Assembly (NCBI RefSeq): GCF_000223985.1
Contig: NZ_AFWV01000006.1
Span: forward strand, 62,001 to 126,000
DNA: 64,000 bases
Source: Thiocapsa marina 5811
Lineage (GTDB): Bacteria > Pseudomonadota > Gammaproteobacteria > Chromatiales > Chromatiaceae
Direction of reading: 5' to 3'
The position numbers and the translations under genes were made by a program. The notes beneath the pieces were generated by a model, which made no database searches, was not told the DNA's origin, and worked only from the letters and a program-made list of their open reading frames with translations. The stretch's first letter is position 1. Every line of letters starts with the position of its first letter. Shown in pieces: positions 44,309 to 52,945 of this stretch.

Positions 44309-45173
44309 CTGACGCCTCGTCGAGGATCTCGTCTGCGGCCGTCTCGCGCAGACGCACATGGATGGGTGCGAACGGCTCGGTCTGGACCAGCTCCAACGTC
44401 GCGGCCTTGATCAGCTCCAGAAGGGCGAGAAAGCTCACGACGACGCCCTGGCGACCTTCGGTGACGTCGAAGAGGTCCGTGAAGGCGAGAAACGCGCCGT
44501 CGCTCAGCCGATCGAGCACCCACGACATGCGCTCGCGCAGCGACAAGGACTCGCGCTCGACGCGGTGGCGCGTGAAGAGATCCGCCCGGGCCATCACCTC
44601 GCGCATGGCGATAAGAAGCTCACGGAAATCAACGTCCGGCGGCACGCGCTGCACATGGCCGGGCGGCACCTCGACGCGGACGGCGAAGACGTCGCGCTCG
44701 AGCCTGGGAAGCGCATCCAGATCCTGCGCCGCCTGCTTGAACCGCTCGTACTCCTGGAGGCGACGCACCAACTCGGCACGCGGGTCCTCCCCCTCATCCT
44801 CTGCGGCCTGCACACGGGGCAGAAGCATCCGGGATTTGATCTCGGCGAGCATCGCGGCCATCACCAGATACTCCGCCGCCAGCTCCAGGCGCAGCTCGGT
44901 CATGAGGTCGACGTATTCGATGTACTGGGCGGTAATGGCCGCGATCGGGATATCCAGGATGTCGAGATTCTGTCGCTTGATGAGATAAAGCAGCAGATCC
45001 AGCGGTCCCTCGAAGGCATCCAGAAAGATCTCGAGCGCATCCGGCGGGATATACAGATCCACGGGCAACGTCAGGAACGGCAGACCCCGCACCATGGCGA
45101 AGGGCGCCACCTCGAGCGGCATCTCGCGCTGTTGCCCCGGCGGCGGCTGCCGGTCGGCCCCCTCGTCCGCCAT
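44301..45173 (-). CDS. scpA: Segregation and condensation protein ScpA (kleisin)
   Basis: The 290-residue protein has FEGPLDLLLYLIKRQNLDILDIPI, ITAQYIEYVDLM and LAAEYLVMAAMLAEIKSRMLLP (each in part), the kleisin N-terminal and middle signatures, plus a winged-helix end (FLALLELIKAATLELVQ). It bridges SMC heads in chromosome condensation. The ATG at 45173 avoids a longer arginine-rich frame. A repeat copy lies between it and trpS. Confidence 0.93.
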   Translation of the reverse strand: MADEGADRQPPPGQQREMPLEVAPFAMVRGLPFLTLPVDLYIPPDALEIFLDAFEGPLDLLLYLIKRQNLDILDIPIAAITAQYIEYVDLMTELRLELAAEYLVMAAMLAEIKSRMLLPRVQAAEDEGEDPRAELVRRLQEYERFKQAAQDLDALPRLERDVFAVRVEVPPGHVQRVPPDVDFRELLIAMREVMARADLFTRHRVERESLSLRERMSWVLDRLSDGAFLAFTDLFDVTEGRQGVVVSFLALLELIKAATLELVQTEPFAPIHVRLRETAADEILDEASGA

Positions 45174-45199
45174 ATGCGAATCCCTAAGAATTGAATGGT

Positions 45200-45284
45200 C
45201 TAAACCGTGCCCTGCCGTCGCCGACCGAGGGCGGCAACGCCGAGAGCACCTCGAACCAACGCCTGAACGCCACGCGCGGTTTAG
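45200..45284. repeat. Inverted-end repeat, copy H (85 bases)
   Basis: CTAAACCGTGC at 45200 and GCGCGGTTTAG ending at 45284 are near-perfect inverted ends. The TAA stop of trpS (45281-45283) lies in the right end. Confidence 0.75.
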
Positions 45285-46498
45285 CTCATCACGAGGGACA
45301 TCGCGTGCCGAACCTCCTCGAGCGTCTCGTGGGCGACATCGCGTGCACGCTCGCAGCCGTCGTTGATGACGTTGCGCAACAGCTCCGGTTGAGCCGCGTA
45401 TTCCCGGGCACGCTGCTGCATCGGCATCAGCTCGGCAAGCACGCCGTCGATCACCGGTTGCTTGCATTCAAGACAGCCGATACCCGCGGAGCGACATCCC
45501 TGCTGCACCCAGTCGCGCACCTGATCGTTCGAATAGACCAGATGGAATTGCCAGACCGGACACTTCTCCGGATCGCCCGGATCGGTCCGGCGCACCCGCG
45601 CCGGGTCGGTCGGCATGGTCCGCAGCGCCTTCTCGACATCGGCAGGCTCGTCGCGCAGGGCGATGGTGTTGCCGTAAGACTTGGACATCTTCTGCCCGTC
45701 CAGACCCGGCATCTTGGAGGCTTTCGTCAGCAGCGGCATCGGTTCGGGCAGGATCACGCGCCCGCCGCCTTCCAGATAGCCGAGCAGACGCTCGCGGTCG
45801 GCCAGGGTGATGTTGGCCTGCCCTTCCAAGAGTGCATGGGCCACACTCAAAGCCTCTTGATCGCCCTGCTCCTGATAGCGGCGCCTTAGGCCATCGAAGA
45901 GCTTGGCATTCTTCTTACCCATCTTGCGCTTGGCCTCTTCCGCCTTCTCCTCGAAGCCGGGTTCGCGACCGTAGATGTGATTGAAGCGCCGCGCGACCTC
46001 CCGCGTGAGCTCGACATGGGCAACCTGATCTTCGCCGACAGGAACCTGCCCGGCCTTGTACATGAGGATGTCCGCGCTTTGGAGCAGCGGATAGCCGAGG
46101 AATCCGTAGGTCGCGAGATCGCGCTCCTTGAGCCTCTCCTGCTGGTCCTTGTAGCTCGGCACCCGTTCCAGCCAGCCCAGGGGCGTGATCATGGAGAGCA
46201 AGAGATGCAGCTCGGCATGCTCCGGGACCCGCGATTGGATGAAGAGTGTCGCCGAGCCCGGATTGATCCCGGCGGCCAGCCAGTCGATCACCATCTCGCG
46301 AGTGCTCGTCGGGATGATCGAGGGATCCTCGTAGTGTGTCGTCAAGGCGTGCCAATCGGCGACGAAGAAAAAACACTCGTATTCGTGCTGTAGCTCCAGC
46401 CAATTCTTCAGGACACCGTGATAGTGCCCCAGGTGGAGACGGCCCGTGGGACGCATCCCGGAGAGGACGCGCGAGTGGTGTGCGGAGACGGAAGTCAA
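45281..46498 (-). CDS. trpS: Tryptophan-tRNA ligase
   Basis: The 405-residue class I synthetase has the HIGH-like HLGHYHG motif, GINPGSATLFIQSRVPEH and the KMSKS motif in full (KMSKSYGNTI). It charges tRNA-Trp. The start appears to be a TTG at 46498, because the next in-frame ATG would remove the conserved RVLSG strand before the HLGH motif; GAGG lies upstream. It is longer than E. coli TrpS (about 334 residues), with an insertion near residues 190-245. Confidence 0.93.
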   Translation of the reverse strand: MTSVSAHHSRVLSGMRPTGRLHLGHYHGVLKNWLELQHEYECFFFVADWHALTTHYEDPSIIPTSTREMVIDWLAAGINPGSATLFIQSRVPEHAELHLLLSMITPLGWLERVPSYKDQQERLKERDLATYGFLGYPLLQSADILMYKAGQVPVGEDQVAHVELTREVARRFNHIYGREPGFEEKAEEAKRKMGKKNAKLFDGLRRRYQEQGDQEALSVAHALLEGQANITLADRERLLGYLEGGGRVILPEPMPLLTKASKMPGLDGQKMSKSYGNTIALRDEPADVEKALRTMPTDPARVRRTDPGDPEKCPVWQFHLVYSNDQVRDWVQQGCRSAGIGCLECKQPVIDGVLAELMPMQQRAREYAAQPELLRNVINDGCERARDVAHETLEEVRHAMSLVMS

Positions 46499-46516
46499 GG
46501 TTTGGCAGCCTCGTAA

Positions 46517-47188
46517 TCAGACGAAGAAGAGCTCTCTCACGATCGCCGAGCCCGGGAGCAGGCCCACGGTGCCGATCACGAGCGGAAGCAGAACCGCACC
46601 CAAGAGCCCGGTGATCAGCAATGCCAGCAGGATAATCAGCCCGAAGGGCTCCAGTCGCGAGAACTGCAGCGCCACCTTCGGCGGCAGCACGGCGTTGAGC
46701 ACGCGCCCGCCATCGAGCGGCAAAAGAGGGATCAGATTCAGGACCATCAAGAAGACATTGATCAGGATTCCGGCCGCGCCCATGTAGATCAGCGGCAGGG
46801 CGATCCATTGACTGGCCGGCAGCAGCACGACACCCAGCTTGATCATGCCGCCCCAAAAGAGCGCCATCAGCAGATTCGCACCCGGGCCCGCGATCGCCAC
46901 CAAGGCCATGTCGCGGCGCGGATGACGCAGGTTGCGCCAGTTGACCGGCACGGGTTTCGCCCAGCCGAACAGGAATCCCACCAGAAAAAAGGTGGCGAGA
47001 GGAACGACGATGGTTCCGATCGGATCGATATGCTTGATGGGGTTGAAGGTGACGCGACCGAGCATCAAGGCGGTGCGATCGCCGAGCTTACTCGCGACCC
47101 AGCCGTGCGCGGCCTCGTGGACCGTGATCGCGAACAGCACCGGGATAAGCAGGACAGCCAGCAGTTGGTAGGGGTTTAGTGCTTCCAT
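46517..47188 (-). CDS. M50-family site-2-protease-like membrane metalloprotease
   Basis: The 223-residue protein has HEAAHGW (zinc ligands and catalytic Glu in the first helix) and a later NLIPLLPLDGGRVL, the NPDG-like third zinc ligand motif. Several hydrophobic helices complete the minimal M50B fold without a PDZ domain. Such proteases cut within membranes. It sits between the YciO-type gene and trpS, a gene order seen in many gammaproteobacteria. Confidence 0.9.
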   Translation of the reverse strand: MEALNPYQLLAVLLIPVLFAITVHEAAHGWVASKLGDRTALMLGRVTFNPIKHIDPIGTIVVPLATFFLVGFLFGWAKPVPVNWRNLRHPRRDMALVAIAGPGANLLMALFWGGMIKLGVVLLPASQWIALPLIYMGAAGILINVFLMVLNLIPLLPLDGGRVLNAVLPPKVALQFSRLEPFGLIILLALLITGLLGAVLLPLVIGTVGLLPGSAIVRELFFV

Positions 47189-47278
47189 CGCGGCATTATA
47201 TACCGAGCGCGAGACGCTCCCTGTTTTCCGAAAAACCCACGCGCGATCGGTGTCGCCACCGTGCGCCGGTTGGACGGC

Positions 47279-47902
47279 TCATTCCTCGAACAAACTCGCT
47301 TCGCCCTTGCCGAGACGCATGAGACTCGGCGGCTCCGTGGTCATATCCACGACGGTGGTCGGCTCGAGCCCGCAGAACCCGCCGTCGATGATGAGATCGA
47401 CCTGCTTGTCGAGCAGCTCGCGCATCTCCTCCGGGTCGGTGAGGGGGCGATCGCCGCCCGGCATGATCAGGGTGGTGCTGAGGATCGGTTGGTCGAGCTC
47501 GCCGAGCAGCGCACGACAGATCTCGTTGTCGGGCACCCGGATGCCGATGGTCTTGCGCTTGGGATGCAGCAGCCGACGCGGCACCTGCTTGGTCGCTTCG
47601 TGGATGAAGGTGTAGGGGCCGGGCGTAAGGGTCTTGAGCAAACGAAACGCTTGGTTGTCGATCTTGGCGTAGGTGGTGATCTCGGACAGATCACGGCAGA
47701 CCAGGGTGAAGTTGTGCTTGTCGTCGAGCTTGCGGATTCGACGGATCCGCTCCATGGCGGACTTCTCCCCGATTTGGCAGCCGAGCGCGTAGGAGGAATC
47801 CGTCGGATAGAGGATGACGCCCCCGTCCAGCAGGATCTCGACCGAGCGACGGATCAAGCGCGTCTGCGGGTTCGCGGGATGGATCTGGAAGAACTGCGCC
47901 AT
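47279..47902 (-). CDS. yciO: YciO-type Sua5/YrdC-fold protein
   Basis: The 207-residue protein shows GGVILYPTDSSYALGC, IRRIRKLDDKHNFTLVCRDL, LLKTLTPGPYTFI and GIRVPDN, i.e. the YrdC fold in the YciO branch. YrdC/TsaC makes threonylcarbamoyl-AMP for t6A tRNA; the YciO branch is related but its role in t6A is weaker or disputed. It starts 9 bases downstream of the PHP gene's stop codon and is in the same operon. Confidence 0.88.
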   Translation of the reverse strand: MAQFFQIHPANPQTRLIRRSVEILLDGGVILYPTDSSYALGCQIGEKSAMERIRRIRKLDDKHNFTLVCRDLSEITTYAKIDNQAFRLLKTLTPGPYTFIHEATKQVPRRLLHPKRKTIGIRVPDNEICRALLGELDQPILSTTLIMPGGDRPLTDPEEMRELLDKQVDLIIDGGFCGLEPTTVVDMTTEPPSLMRLGKGEASLFEE

Positions 47903-47911
47903 GGTCCGAGA

Positions 47912-48787
47912 TCAACCGGCAGCGACGCGGCTCAGACTCGGCTCATCGTCGAGCCGGGGCCAGTCGTGCCAGATGGGCGTACAGGCCGGCGGCAGGGCGG
48001 GCAGACGCCCCAGGTCGATCCAAGGGTTTTCGGGGCCGTGATAGTCGGAACCGGCGGAGGCAAGCATGCGCTGGTCGCGAGCGAGACAGCCGAAATTGAA
48101 GACCTCGTCCCGGCTGTGGCTCCCGGAGACGACCTCCAGCCCCACTCCGCCGCACTCGCGAAACTCCCCGAGCAGCCTCAACAGGCGGGTGCGCGTGAGC
48201 TTGTAGCGCGCCGGATGCGCGATGACGGCCTGACCGCCCGCGCCCGTGATCCAGCGGGTTGCCTCCTCGAGCGTCGCCCATTCTCCGCTGACATGGCCGG
48301 GCTTGCCGTTGACCAGGTAGCGGTTGAAGACATCCCGAAGGTCAAGTGCATGGCCCTGCCCGACCAAGAAGCGGGCAAAGTGGGTGCGTCCGATCAGACG
48401 ACCGTTGGAGAGGGCCTTCGCGCCCTCGTAAGCGCCCTCGATACCCTGTTTGGCAAGGCGGCGCCCGATCTCCTCCGCACGCCAGCCTCTGTAGGCAAGC
48501 AGCCGATTCAGGCCCTCCTGAAGCGCTCTATTCTCCGGATCGACATTGAGACCCACGATGTGAACGGTGCGGCCTCCCCAGGTCACCGAGATCTCCACCC
48601 CGTCGACGAGCCGAAGACCGAGCACATCGGCCGCGGCACGTGCCTCGGCCAGGCCCTCGGTGGTATCGTGATCGGTGAGAGCAATGACCCGCACACCGGA
48701 CGCGCACGCGCGCTGCATGAGCGCGTCGGGGGTCAGCGTGCCGTCGGAGGCCGTCGAATGGCTGTGAAGATCTGGGCTTTTTATCAT
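47912..48787 (-). CDS. PHP-domain 3',5'-nucleotide phosphatase (YciV/RNase AM-like)
   Basis: The 291-residue protein begins with the PHP metal motif DLHSHSTASDG and has ALTDHDTTEGL and the later HPARYK and SDYHGPENPW motifs that complete the trinuclear metal site. Family members remove the 3'-phosphate from 3',5'-bisphosphates and trim RNA 5' ends. It is first in the run PHP-yciO-M50-trpS-scpAB-rluB. Confidence 0.9.
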   Translation of the reverse strand: MIKSPDLHSHSTASDGTLTPDALMQRACASGVRVIALTDHDTTEGLAEARAAADVLGLRLVDGVEISVTWGGRTVHIVGLNVDPENRALQEGLNRLLAYRGWRAEEIGRRLAKQGIEGAYEGAKALSNGRLIGRTHFARFLVGQGHALDLRDVFNRYLVNGKPGHVSGEWATLEEATRWITGAGGQAVIAHPARYKLTRTRLLRLLGEFRECGGVGLEVVSGSHSRDEVFNFGCLARDQRMLASAGSDYHGPENPWIDLGRLPALPPACTPIWHDWPRLDDEPSLSRVAAG

Positions 48788-48866
48788 CGCGTTAGTCTAA
48801 CTGATCCCGCGTGCGCATGCCTCGCGCCGACGTAAGGCCGCGCACGAGACGCGAATTGCGGCACTT

Positions 48867-48968
48867 GCTATATTTTCCAGGTAAGGCGGTCGGAGTCCGC
48901 TTGCAACGACGCGACGCCGTGCCGATGCAGGACGCAGGCCGGATCGGTCGATCCGACCTCGGTTTTTT
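48867..48968 (+). ncRNA. Possible small RNA or leader with terminator
   Basis: An extended -10-like TGCTATATT (48867-48875) is followed by a GCGG/CCGC mini-hairpin and then a terminator-like hairpin, AGGCCGGATC/GATCCGACCT (one mismatch, loop GGTC, 48936-48959), with a run of six T at 48963-48968. The short predicted transcript would be about 90 bases. It could also be an attenuator of the gene starting at 48992. No -35 box was found. Confidence 0.35.
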
Positions 48969-48991
48969 CATGTTGCCAGGATGATCAGCCC

Positions 48992-49738
48992 ATGCTCCCG
49001 AAGGTCGACCTCAGCGATATTGCGGACGAGCTCACGCGGCTCGGCGACGAGATTCAGCGCGCCTACGAGGACTCGGAGCAGGCGGTCGATCCCGCGCCGC
49101 AGGTGTCGTTGAGCGGATTCGCGCAGCTGCTCGACGCCGTGCGCGCCGGCGAGGCCGATTCGCACGGCGGGTCGGCGCAGTTGTTGCGGGCCGCCACAGG
49201 CGCGGAACCCGACGCCCTGCTCGACCACGGCCTCGGCCTGCTGCGCCAACTCGCCGAGGTCGCGCGTCGCTTGAATCAGGAGTCGCACGCGCAAGCCGTC
49301 GAGGTCCTCGTCGTCCCTTTCACCTGTTGGATGCTGCGTCGGGGCGCCGAGCTACAACACCCGGAGGAGGTGGTCAGCGCCTTGGCCACGCTCGCAAACA
49401 GCCTGGAAGAACCCGATGAATTGGCCGAGCTCTACGGCCTGATGGACGAGATCGCCGACGGCATCGGGGCCGACCGCATCCAAGGAATGGACCCGACCGA
49501 CCCGACCGACCCTTGGCTCATCCTGCTCATCAATCGCGGGATCGTCGCCACGCGCAGTCATCAGCCTGCCCTGATGGAAGCGGCGTTCGATGCCATCGGC
49601 GAGCAGCTGCCCGATCACGCACCCTACTTCTTCCGCGAGGGCATGGGACAAATGGAGACGTTGAATTATCCGACGCAGGTCAGAGAGCTGATGCAGCGTT
49701 ACTTCGACAAATGGTGCAGCGGTCAGCGCCTACACTGA
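48992..49738 (+). CDS. Helical protein of unknown function
   Basis: The 248-residue acidic protein is almost wholly helical, with leucine-rich segments (LLDHGLGLLRQLAEVARRLN; VSALATLANSLEEPDELAEL) that resemble repeat helices. It has a DPTDPTDPW turn in the middle and ends RYFDKWCSGQRLH. No signal or membrane segment is present. No family is recognised. The TGA stop lies in a degenerate repeat end. Confidence 0.65.
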   Translation: MLPKVDLSDIADELTRLGDEIQRAYEDSEQAVDPAPQVSLSGFAQLLDAVRAGEADSHGGSAQLLRAATGAEPDALLDHGLGLLRQLAEVARRLNQESHAQAVEVLVVPFTCWMLRRGAELQHPEEVVSALATLANSLEEPDELAELYGLMDEIADGIGADRIQGMDPTDPTDPWLILLINRGIVATRSHQPALMEAAFDAIGEQLPDHAPYFFREGMGQMETLNYPTQVRELMQRYFDKWCSGQRLH

Positions 49739-49830
49739 ACCGCGCTGAGACGCGTCGGCGGTACATGCATCCTTTCGAGCCGTCTCTCGGCGAGGCGCGC
49801 TCCGGCATCGCCGGAGGGGACGCGGCTCGG
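49735..49830. repeat. Repeat copy I (degenerate)
   Basis: CTGAACCGCGCTGAGACG at the left includes the stop codon of the preceding gene, and GACGCGGCTCGG at 49819-49830 resembles the right end. The span of 96 bases is longer than other copies. Confidence 0.4.
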
Positions 49831-49843
49831 GAATCCGGTTGTT

Positions 49844-49867
49844 CTATTTTTCTATTTTTCTATTTTC
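49844..49867. repeat. Tandem CTATTTTT octamer, three units
   Basis: Three perfect or near-perfect 8-base units (the last ends in C) form an AT-rich tract within GC-rich DNA, directly abutting repeat copy J. Such tracts can vary in copy number by slippage. Confidence 0.7.
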
Positions 49868-49955
49868 TAAACCGCGTCCGGCGCCGACCTTCCGAGACTG
49901 CTCCGACCGTCACGTCATATCGCAACATCACCGGATAGCACGGGACGCGGTTTAG
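49867..49955. repeat. Inverted-end repeat, copy J (89 bases)
   Basis: CTAAACCGCGTC at 49867-49878 and GACGCGGTTTAG at 49944-49955 are exact inverses. The right end contains the TAA stop (49952-49954) of the sigma54-activator relative. Confidence 0.85.
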
Positions 49956-50848
49956 CCGGCGATGAGGTGCTTTTGAAGGCGATACAACAACGTATCCCGA
50001 GTCAATCCGAGGAGTCGCGCGGCCCGACTCTTGTTCCCGCCGGCCAGCGAGAGGGCTTGGCGGATCAACTCCGCCTCCAAGTCGTTGAGATCGATCCCGT
50101 GCGGCGGAAGCGAGAAACCCATGTCATTCTGTGACTGCGGCGCCCCCCGCACGACCTCGCCGGGCAGGTTCTCGGGACCCACCTCGGTGCCGGGCAAGAG
50201 GATCACGAGACGCTCGCAGAGGTTCGCAAGCTCGCGCAGATTGCCCGGCCAGGTGTAGCGGCGCAGCAGACGCTCCGCGCCGGACTTGAGGCGGGGCGGC
50301 TCGACCCGATGTCGAGCCGCGGCCGTCGTGATGAAGTGCTGCGTCAGCGCCGAGATATCGAGCGCCCGCTCGCGTAGAGGCGGCACCTCCAGCGGTACGA
50401 CACAGAGACGCAGATACAGATCGCGCCGAAATGTCCCTTGCTGGACCAACCGATCGAGATCCAAGGCCGAGGCCGCGACGATCCGCAGCCCGGATCCGGA
50501 GCGCGATCCGTCGTGAGCGGCGGCGTCCTGCCCGACGATGAAATGCAGCAATCTCGCCTGATCCCCCGCATTCAGCTCGCCGACCTCGTCGAGATACAGG
50601 GTCGACGCAGCGTCGCGGGAGAACGCCGACAAACACCGATCGAGCGCATCGGGAGGCGCTCCGGCACAGGCGAGTACGCCAAACCGACCCTCCCGACGGG
50701 CGCTGCTCGCATGGATCTCGCGCGCCAGGGTCTCTTTTCCGGTACCGGGCTCGCCCAGCAGAAGAACGCCCACGTCCGTCGCGGCGACCATCGACAGGGC
50801 ATTGCGAAGTCGGGTAAAGGCGGGAGACTGGCCAATCAAAGTCGTCAT
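49952..50848 (-). CDS. Sigma54-type AAA+ regulator lacking a recognisable GAFTGA loop
   Basis: The 298-residue protein starts directly at the AAA+ domain. It has Walker A GEPGTGKETLA, a Walker B-like STLYLDEVGEL, the arginine-finger region FRRDLYLRLCVVPLEVPPLRER and a C-terminal Fis-type helix-turn-helix (NKSRAARLLGLTRDTLLYRL). Where bacterial enhancer-binding proteins have GAFTGA, this protein reads GAPPDALDRCLSAFSRDAA. It has no N-terminal sensor domain. It may act as a sigma70-type or repressor-like regulator. It overlaps the TauE/SafE gene by four bases. Confidence 0.85.
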   Translation of the reverse strand: MTTLIGQSPAFTRLRNALSMVAATDVGVLLLGEPGTGKETLAREIHASSARREGRFGVLACAGAPPDALDRCLSAFSRDAASTLYLDEVGELNAGDQARLLHFIVGQDAAAHDGSRSGSGLRIVAASALDLDRLVQQGTFRRDLYLRLCVVPLEVPPLRERALDISALTQHFITTAAARHRVEPPRLKSGAERLLRRYTWPGNLRELANLCERLVILLPGTEVGPENLPGEVVRGAPQSQNDMGFSLPPHGIDLNDLEAELIRQALSLAGGNKSRAARLLGLTRDTLLYRLQKHLIAG

Positions 50849-51543
50849 GAAACCACGTCCGAAATCGTTTGGGTTGTACTCAGGGTCAAGAGTCCGAGCA
50901 GGATCACGCCGATACCGGCCATCGCCTGAAAGCGTCGGTCCTGGCCGAGCCGAAAGAGTTGACCGGCGAAGACACCGCCCAACAGCAAGATCGGCAAGGT
51001 TCCCGCGCCGAACAGGGCCATATAGAGCGCCCCGGCCAGGACACCGCCTTGCGCGGGGGTGCTCAGAAGCATGCTGTAGACCAGCCCGCAAGGCAACCAC
51101 CCCCAGACCATGCCGAACAGGACGGAGCGCGGCAGCGTCGTCACCGGCAAGAGCCGTCGGCCGAGCGGCTCGAGCCGACGCCAAAGGGGCATGCCCAGGC
51201 GCTCGATCGTCGCGAACCGGGGAAACCACCCCCCGATATAGAGCCCGATGCCGATCATGATGCCGGCGGCCAGCCAGCGCACGCCTTCGAAGATCCAGGG
51301 TGACGCGCCCGAGCCGAGGAGCACGGCCCCGAATGCACCTGAGACGGCCCCGGCCGCGGCATAGCTGGCGATCCGGCCCAGGTTGAAGGCGAGCACGAAC
51401 AGACCGAGCCGTTGCCGATCGTTGCGCGTTTCGAGCGGCAGCGAGTAGCTCAAGGCCCCGCTGATCCCGCCGCACATGCCGATACAATGCATGGCACTGA
51501 GCAGCCCGACAACGAATGCAAGCGCGTACGCGGAGCCCGTCAT
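50845..51543 (-). CDS. TauE/SafE-like membrane protein (DsbD-2 type)
   Basis: The 232-residue protein has six to seven hydrophobic helices and the paired motifs LLSAMHCIGMCGGISGAL and VWGWLPCGLVYSML, each with a Cys-Gly or Pro-Cys-Gly core. This family sits near cytochrome oxidase maturation or metal genes and may move copper or reducing equivalents. The ATG at 51543 gives the natural first helix. It is first in a two-gene operon with the sigma54-activator relative. Confidence 0.85.
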   Translation of the reverse strand: MTGSAYALAFVVGLLSAMHCIGMCGGISGALSYSLPLETRNDRQRLGLFVLAFNLGRIASYAAAGAVSGAFGAVLLGSGASPWIFEGVRWLAAGIMIGIGLYIGGWFPRFATIERLGMPLWRRLEPLGRRLLPVTTLPRSVLFGMVWGWLPCGLVYSMLLSTPAQGGVLAGALYMALFGAGTLPILLLGGVFAGQLFRLGQDRRFQAMAGIGVILLGLLTLSTTQTISDVVS

Positions 51544-51706
51544 CGCGGGAAAAGCCGTCCGACCCGATCGCCCGTCATCCTGCCCCACTCCATCTCGACA
51601 CATCCCGCCGGGATCACAACCCGACCCGAGACCAGGCTAGTCGGAAGACTTCACGCCCGCGATGACATCGATCAGGCGCCACTGGAGATTTCACGCCCGA
51701 ACGCCT

Positions 51707-51743
51707 TATATTGTCGATTCAGTGTCGACTGAAATACTGAAAT
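51707..51743 (+). promoter_or_regulatory. Candidate promoter and operator before the DUF3050 gene
   Basis: A -10-like TATATT at 51707-51712 is followed by TTCAGT-GTCG-ACTGAA (51718-51733), a 6-base inverted repeat. ACTGAAAT occurs twice in tandem at 51728-51735 and 51736-51743. The repeats end 16 bases before the ATG. A regulator site is plausible; the protein that would bind is unknown. Confidence 0.4.
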
Positions 51744-51759
51744 AAAGAGGACGGGACTC

Positions 51760-52539
51760 ATGGCATCACTGAACCTGGACCACATCCAACCCCTGCAGGA
51801 ACAGCTCAACGCACATCCGATCTACGGCGCCATCGAGCGCATCGAGGACCTCCAGGTCTTCATGAGCCACCACGTCTTCTCGGTTTGGGACTTCATGTCC
51901 CTGATCAAGTACCTCCAAGCTCGGGTCGCACCCGTCTCGGTTCCCTGGATACCCAAAGGGGATGCCGGTGTACGCTATTTCATCAATCAACTGGTCCTCG
52001 AAGAGGAATCCGACAGCCTGCCGCTCCCCGGCGGCGACGTCGAGTACGCCAGCCATTTCGAGCTCTACTGTCGCGCCATGAACGAGATCGGCGCCGACGG
52101 CGAGATGCCGAGACGTTTTCTCGATCTGGTCGAGGAGCAGGGTGTCGACAAGGCCCTGTACGCGCCGATCGTCCCGCTGCCGTCGCGCTACTTTTCCGAG
52201 ACCACTTTCTGCTTCATCCGCGAGGACAAGCCGCATCTGGTTGCGGCCGCACTCGCCCTCGGACGCGAGAAGCTCATCCCCGGAATGTTCCGGCAGTTCC
52301 TCGGGCAGATGCACATCACCGAGGCGCAGGCGCCGATCTTCCATCATTACTTGAGCCGGCATATCCAGCTCGACGAGGACTTCCACGGTCCGCTGTCGAT
52401 GAGACTCCTCGAGCAGCTCTGCGTCGACGATCCGAAACGGCTCGACGAGGCCGAAACCGCCGCCGAAGAGGCGATTTGCGCCCGCATTCGATTCTGGGAC
52501 GGCGTACTGGAGGCGATCCAGAGTGCCCGCAGTGTCTGA
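51760..52539 (+). CDS. DUF3050 protein (heme oxygenase-like fold)
   Basis: The 259-residue helical protein has LQVFMSHHVFSVWDFMSL, YASHFELYC and FHHYLSRHIQLDEDFHGPLS. The conserved His and Glu residues of these motifs are those expected of the DUF3050 family, which is predicted to adopt the diiron or heme oxygenase-like fold. A role in metal-dependent oxidation is possible; the substrate is unknown. The next gene on this strand, 103 bases later, is DsrC-like. Confidence 0.85.
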   Translation: MASLNLDHIQPLQEQLNAHPIYGAIERIEDLQVFMSHHVFSVWDFMSLIKYLQARVAPVSVPWIPKGDAGVRYFINQLVLEEESDSLPLPGGDVEYASHFELYCRAMNEIGADGEMPRRFLDLVEEQGVDKALYAPIVPLPSRYFSETTFCFIREDKPHLVAAALALGREKLIPGMFRQFLGQMHITEAQAPIFHHYLSRHIQLDEDFHGPLSMRLLEQLCVDDPKRLDEAETAAEEAICARIRFWDGVLEAIQSARSV

Positions 52540-52642
52540 CGAGTGGCTGGACGGGCGACGAACGTCTTGCAACGATACGCGTCGCCACCATCCTCTATTT
52601 GAGATTTCAATCCTGACCAGACAGTAACCCGGAGCCGTACCC

Positions 52643-52945
52643 ATGACCGAAGCATTGAGCGTTCCCTTGGACAACGAAGGTTTTCTCGTCAACCGCGACG
52701 ACTGGAGCGAAGAGGTTGCCGTCGAGCTGGCCAAGGCGGACGAGTTCGAGATGACCGATCAGGTGATGGACCTCATCCGCGAGGCACGGGCCATGTACGA
52801 GTCCGACGGCGTCGTGCCGCCGATCCGAATCTTCGCCAAGAAGCAGAAGGTCTCGACCAAGGACCTCTACAATATCTTCAAAAAGGGACCCATGAAGCTG
52901 ATCTGTAAATGGGGCGGACTGCCGAAACCGACCGGCTGCGTATAA
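52643..52945 (+). CDS. DsrC/TusE-family protein with both C-terminal cysteines
   Basis: The 100-residue protein has DNEGFLVNRDDWSEEVA, GVVPPIRIFAKK and the C-terminal arm CKWGGLPKPTGCV. Both redox cysteines are present, Cys88 and Cys99, spaced 11 apart as in DsrC, where they form trisulfides with sulfite-derived sulfur. The family's longer DsrC insert before the arm is not evident, so it may be a DsrC-like paralogue rather than the dsr-operon member, whose genes are not in this window. Confidence 0.85.
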   Translation: MTEALSVPLDNEGFLVNRDDWSEEVAVELAKADEFEMTDQVMDLIREARAMYESDGVVPPIRIFAKKQKVSTKDLYNIFKKGPMKLICKWGGLPKPTGCV

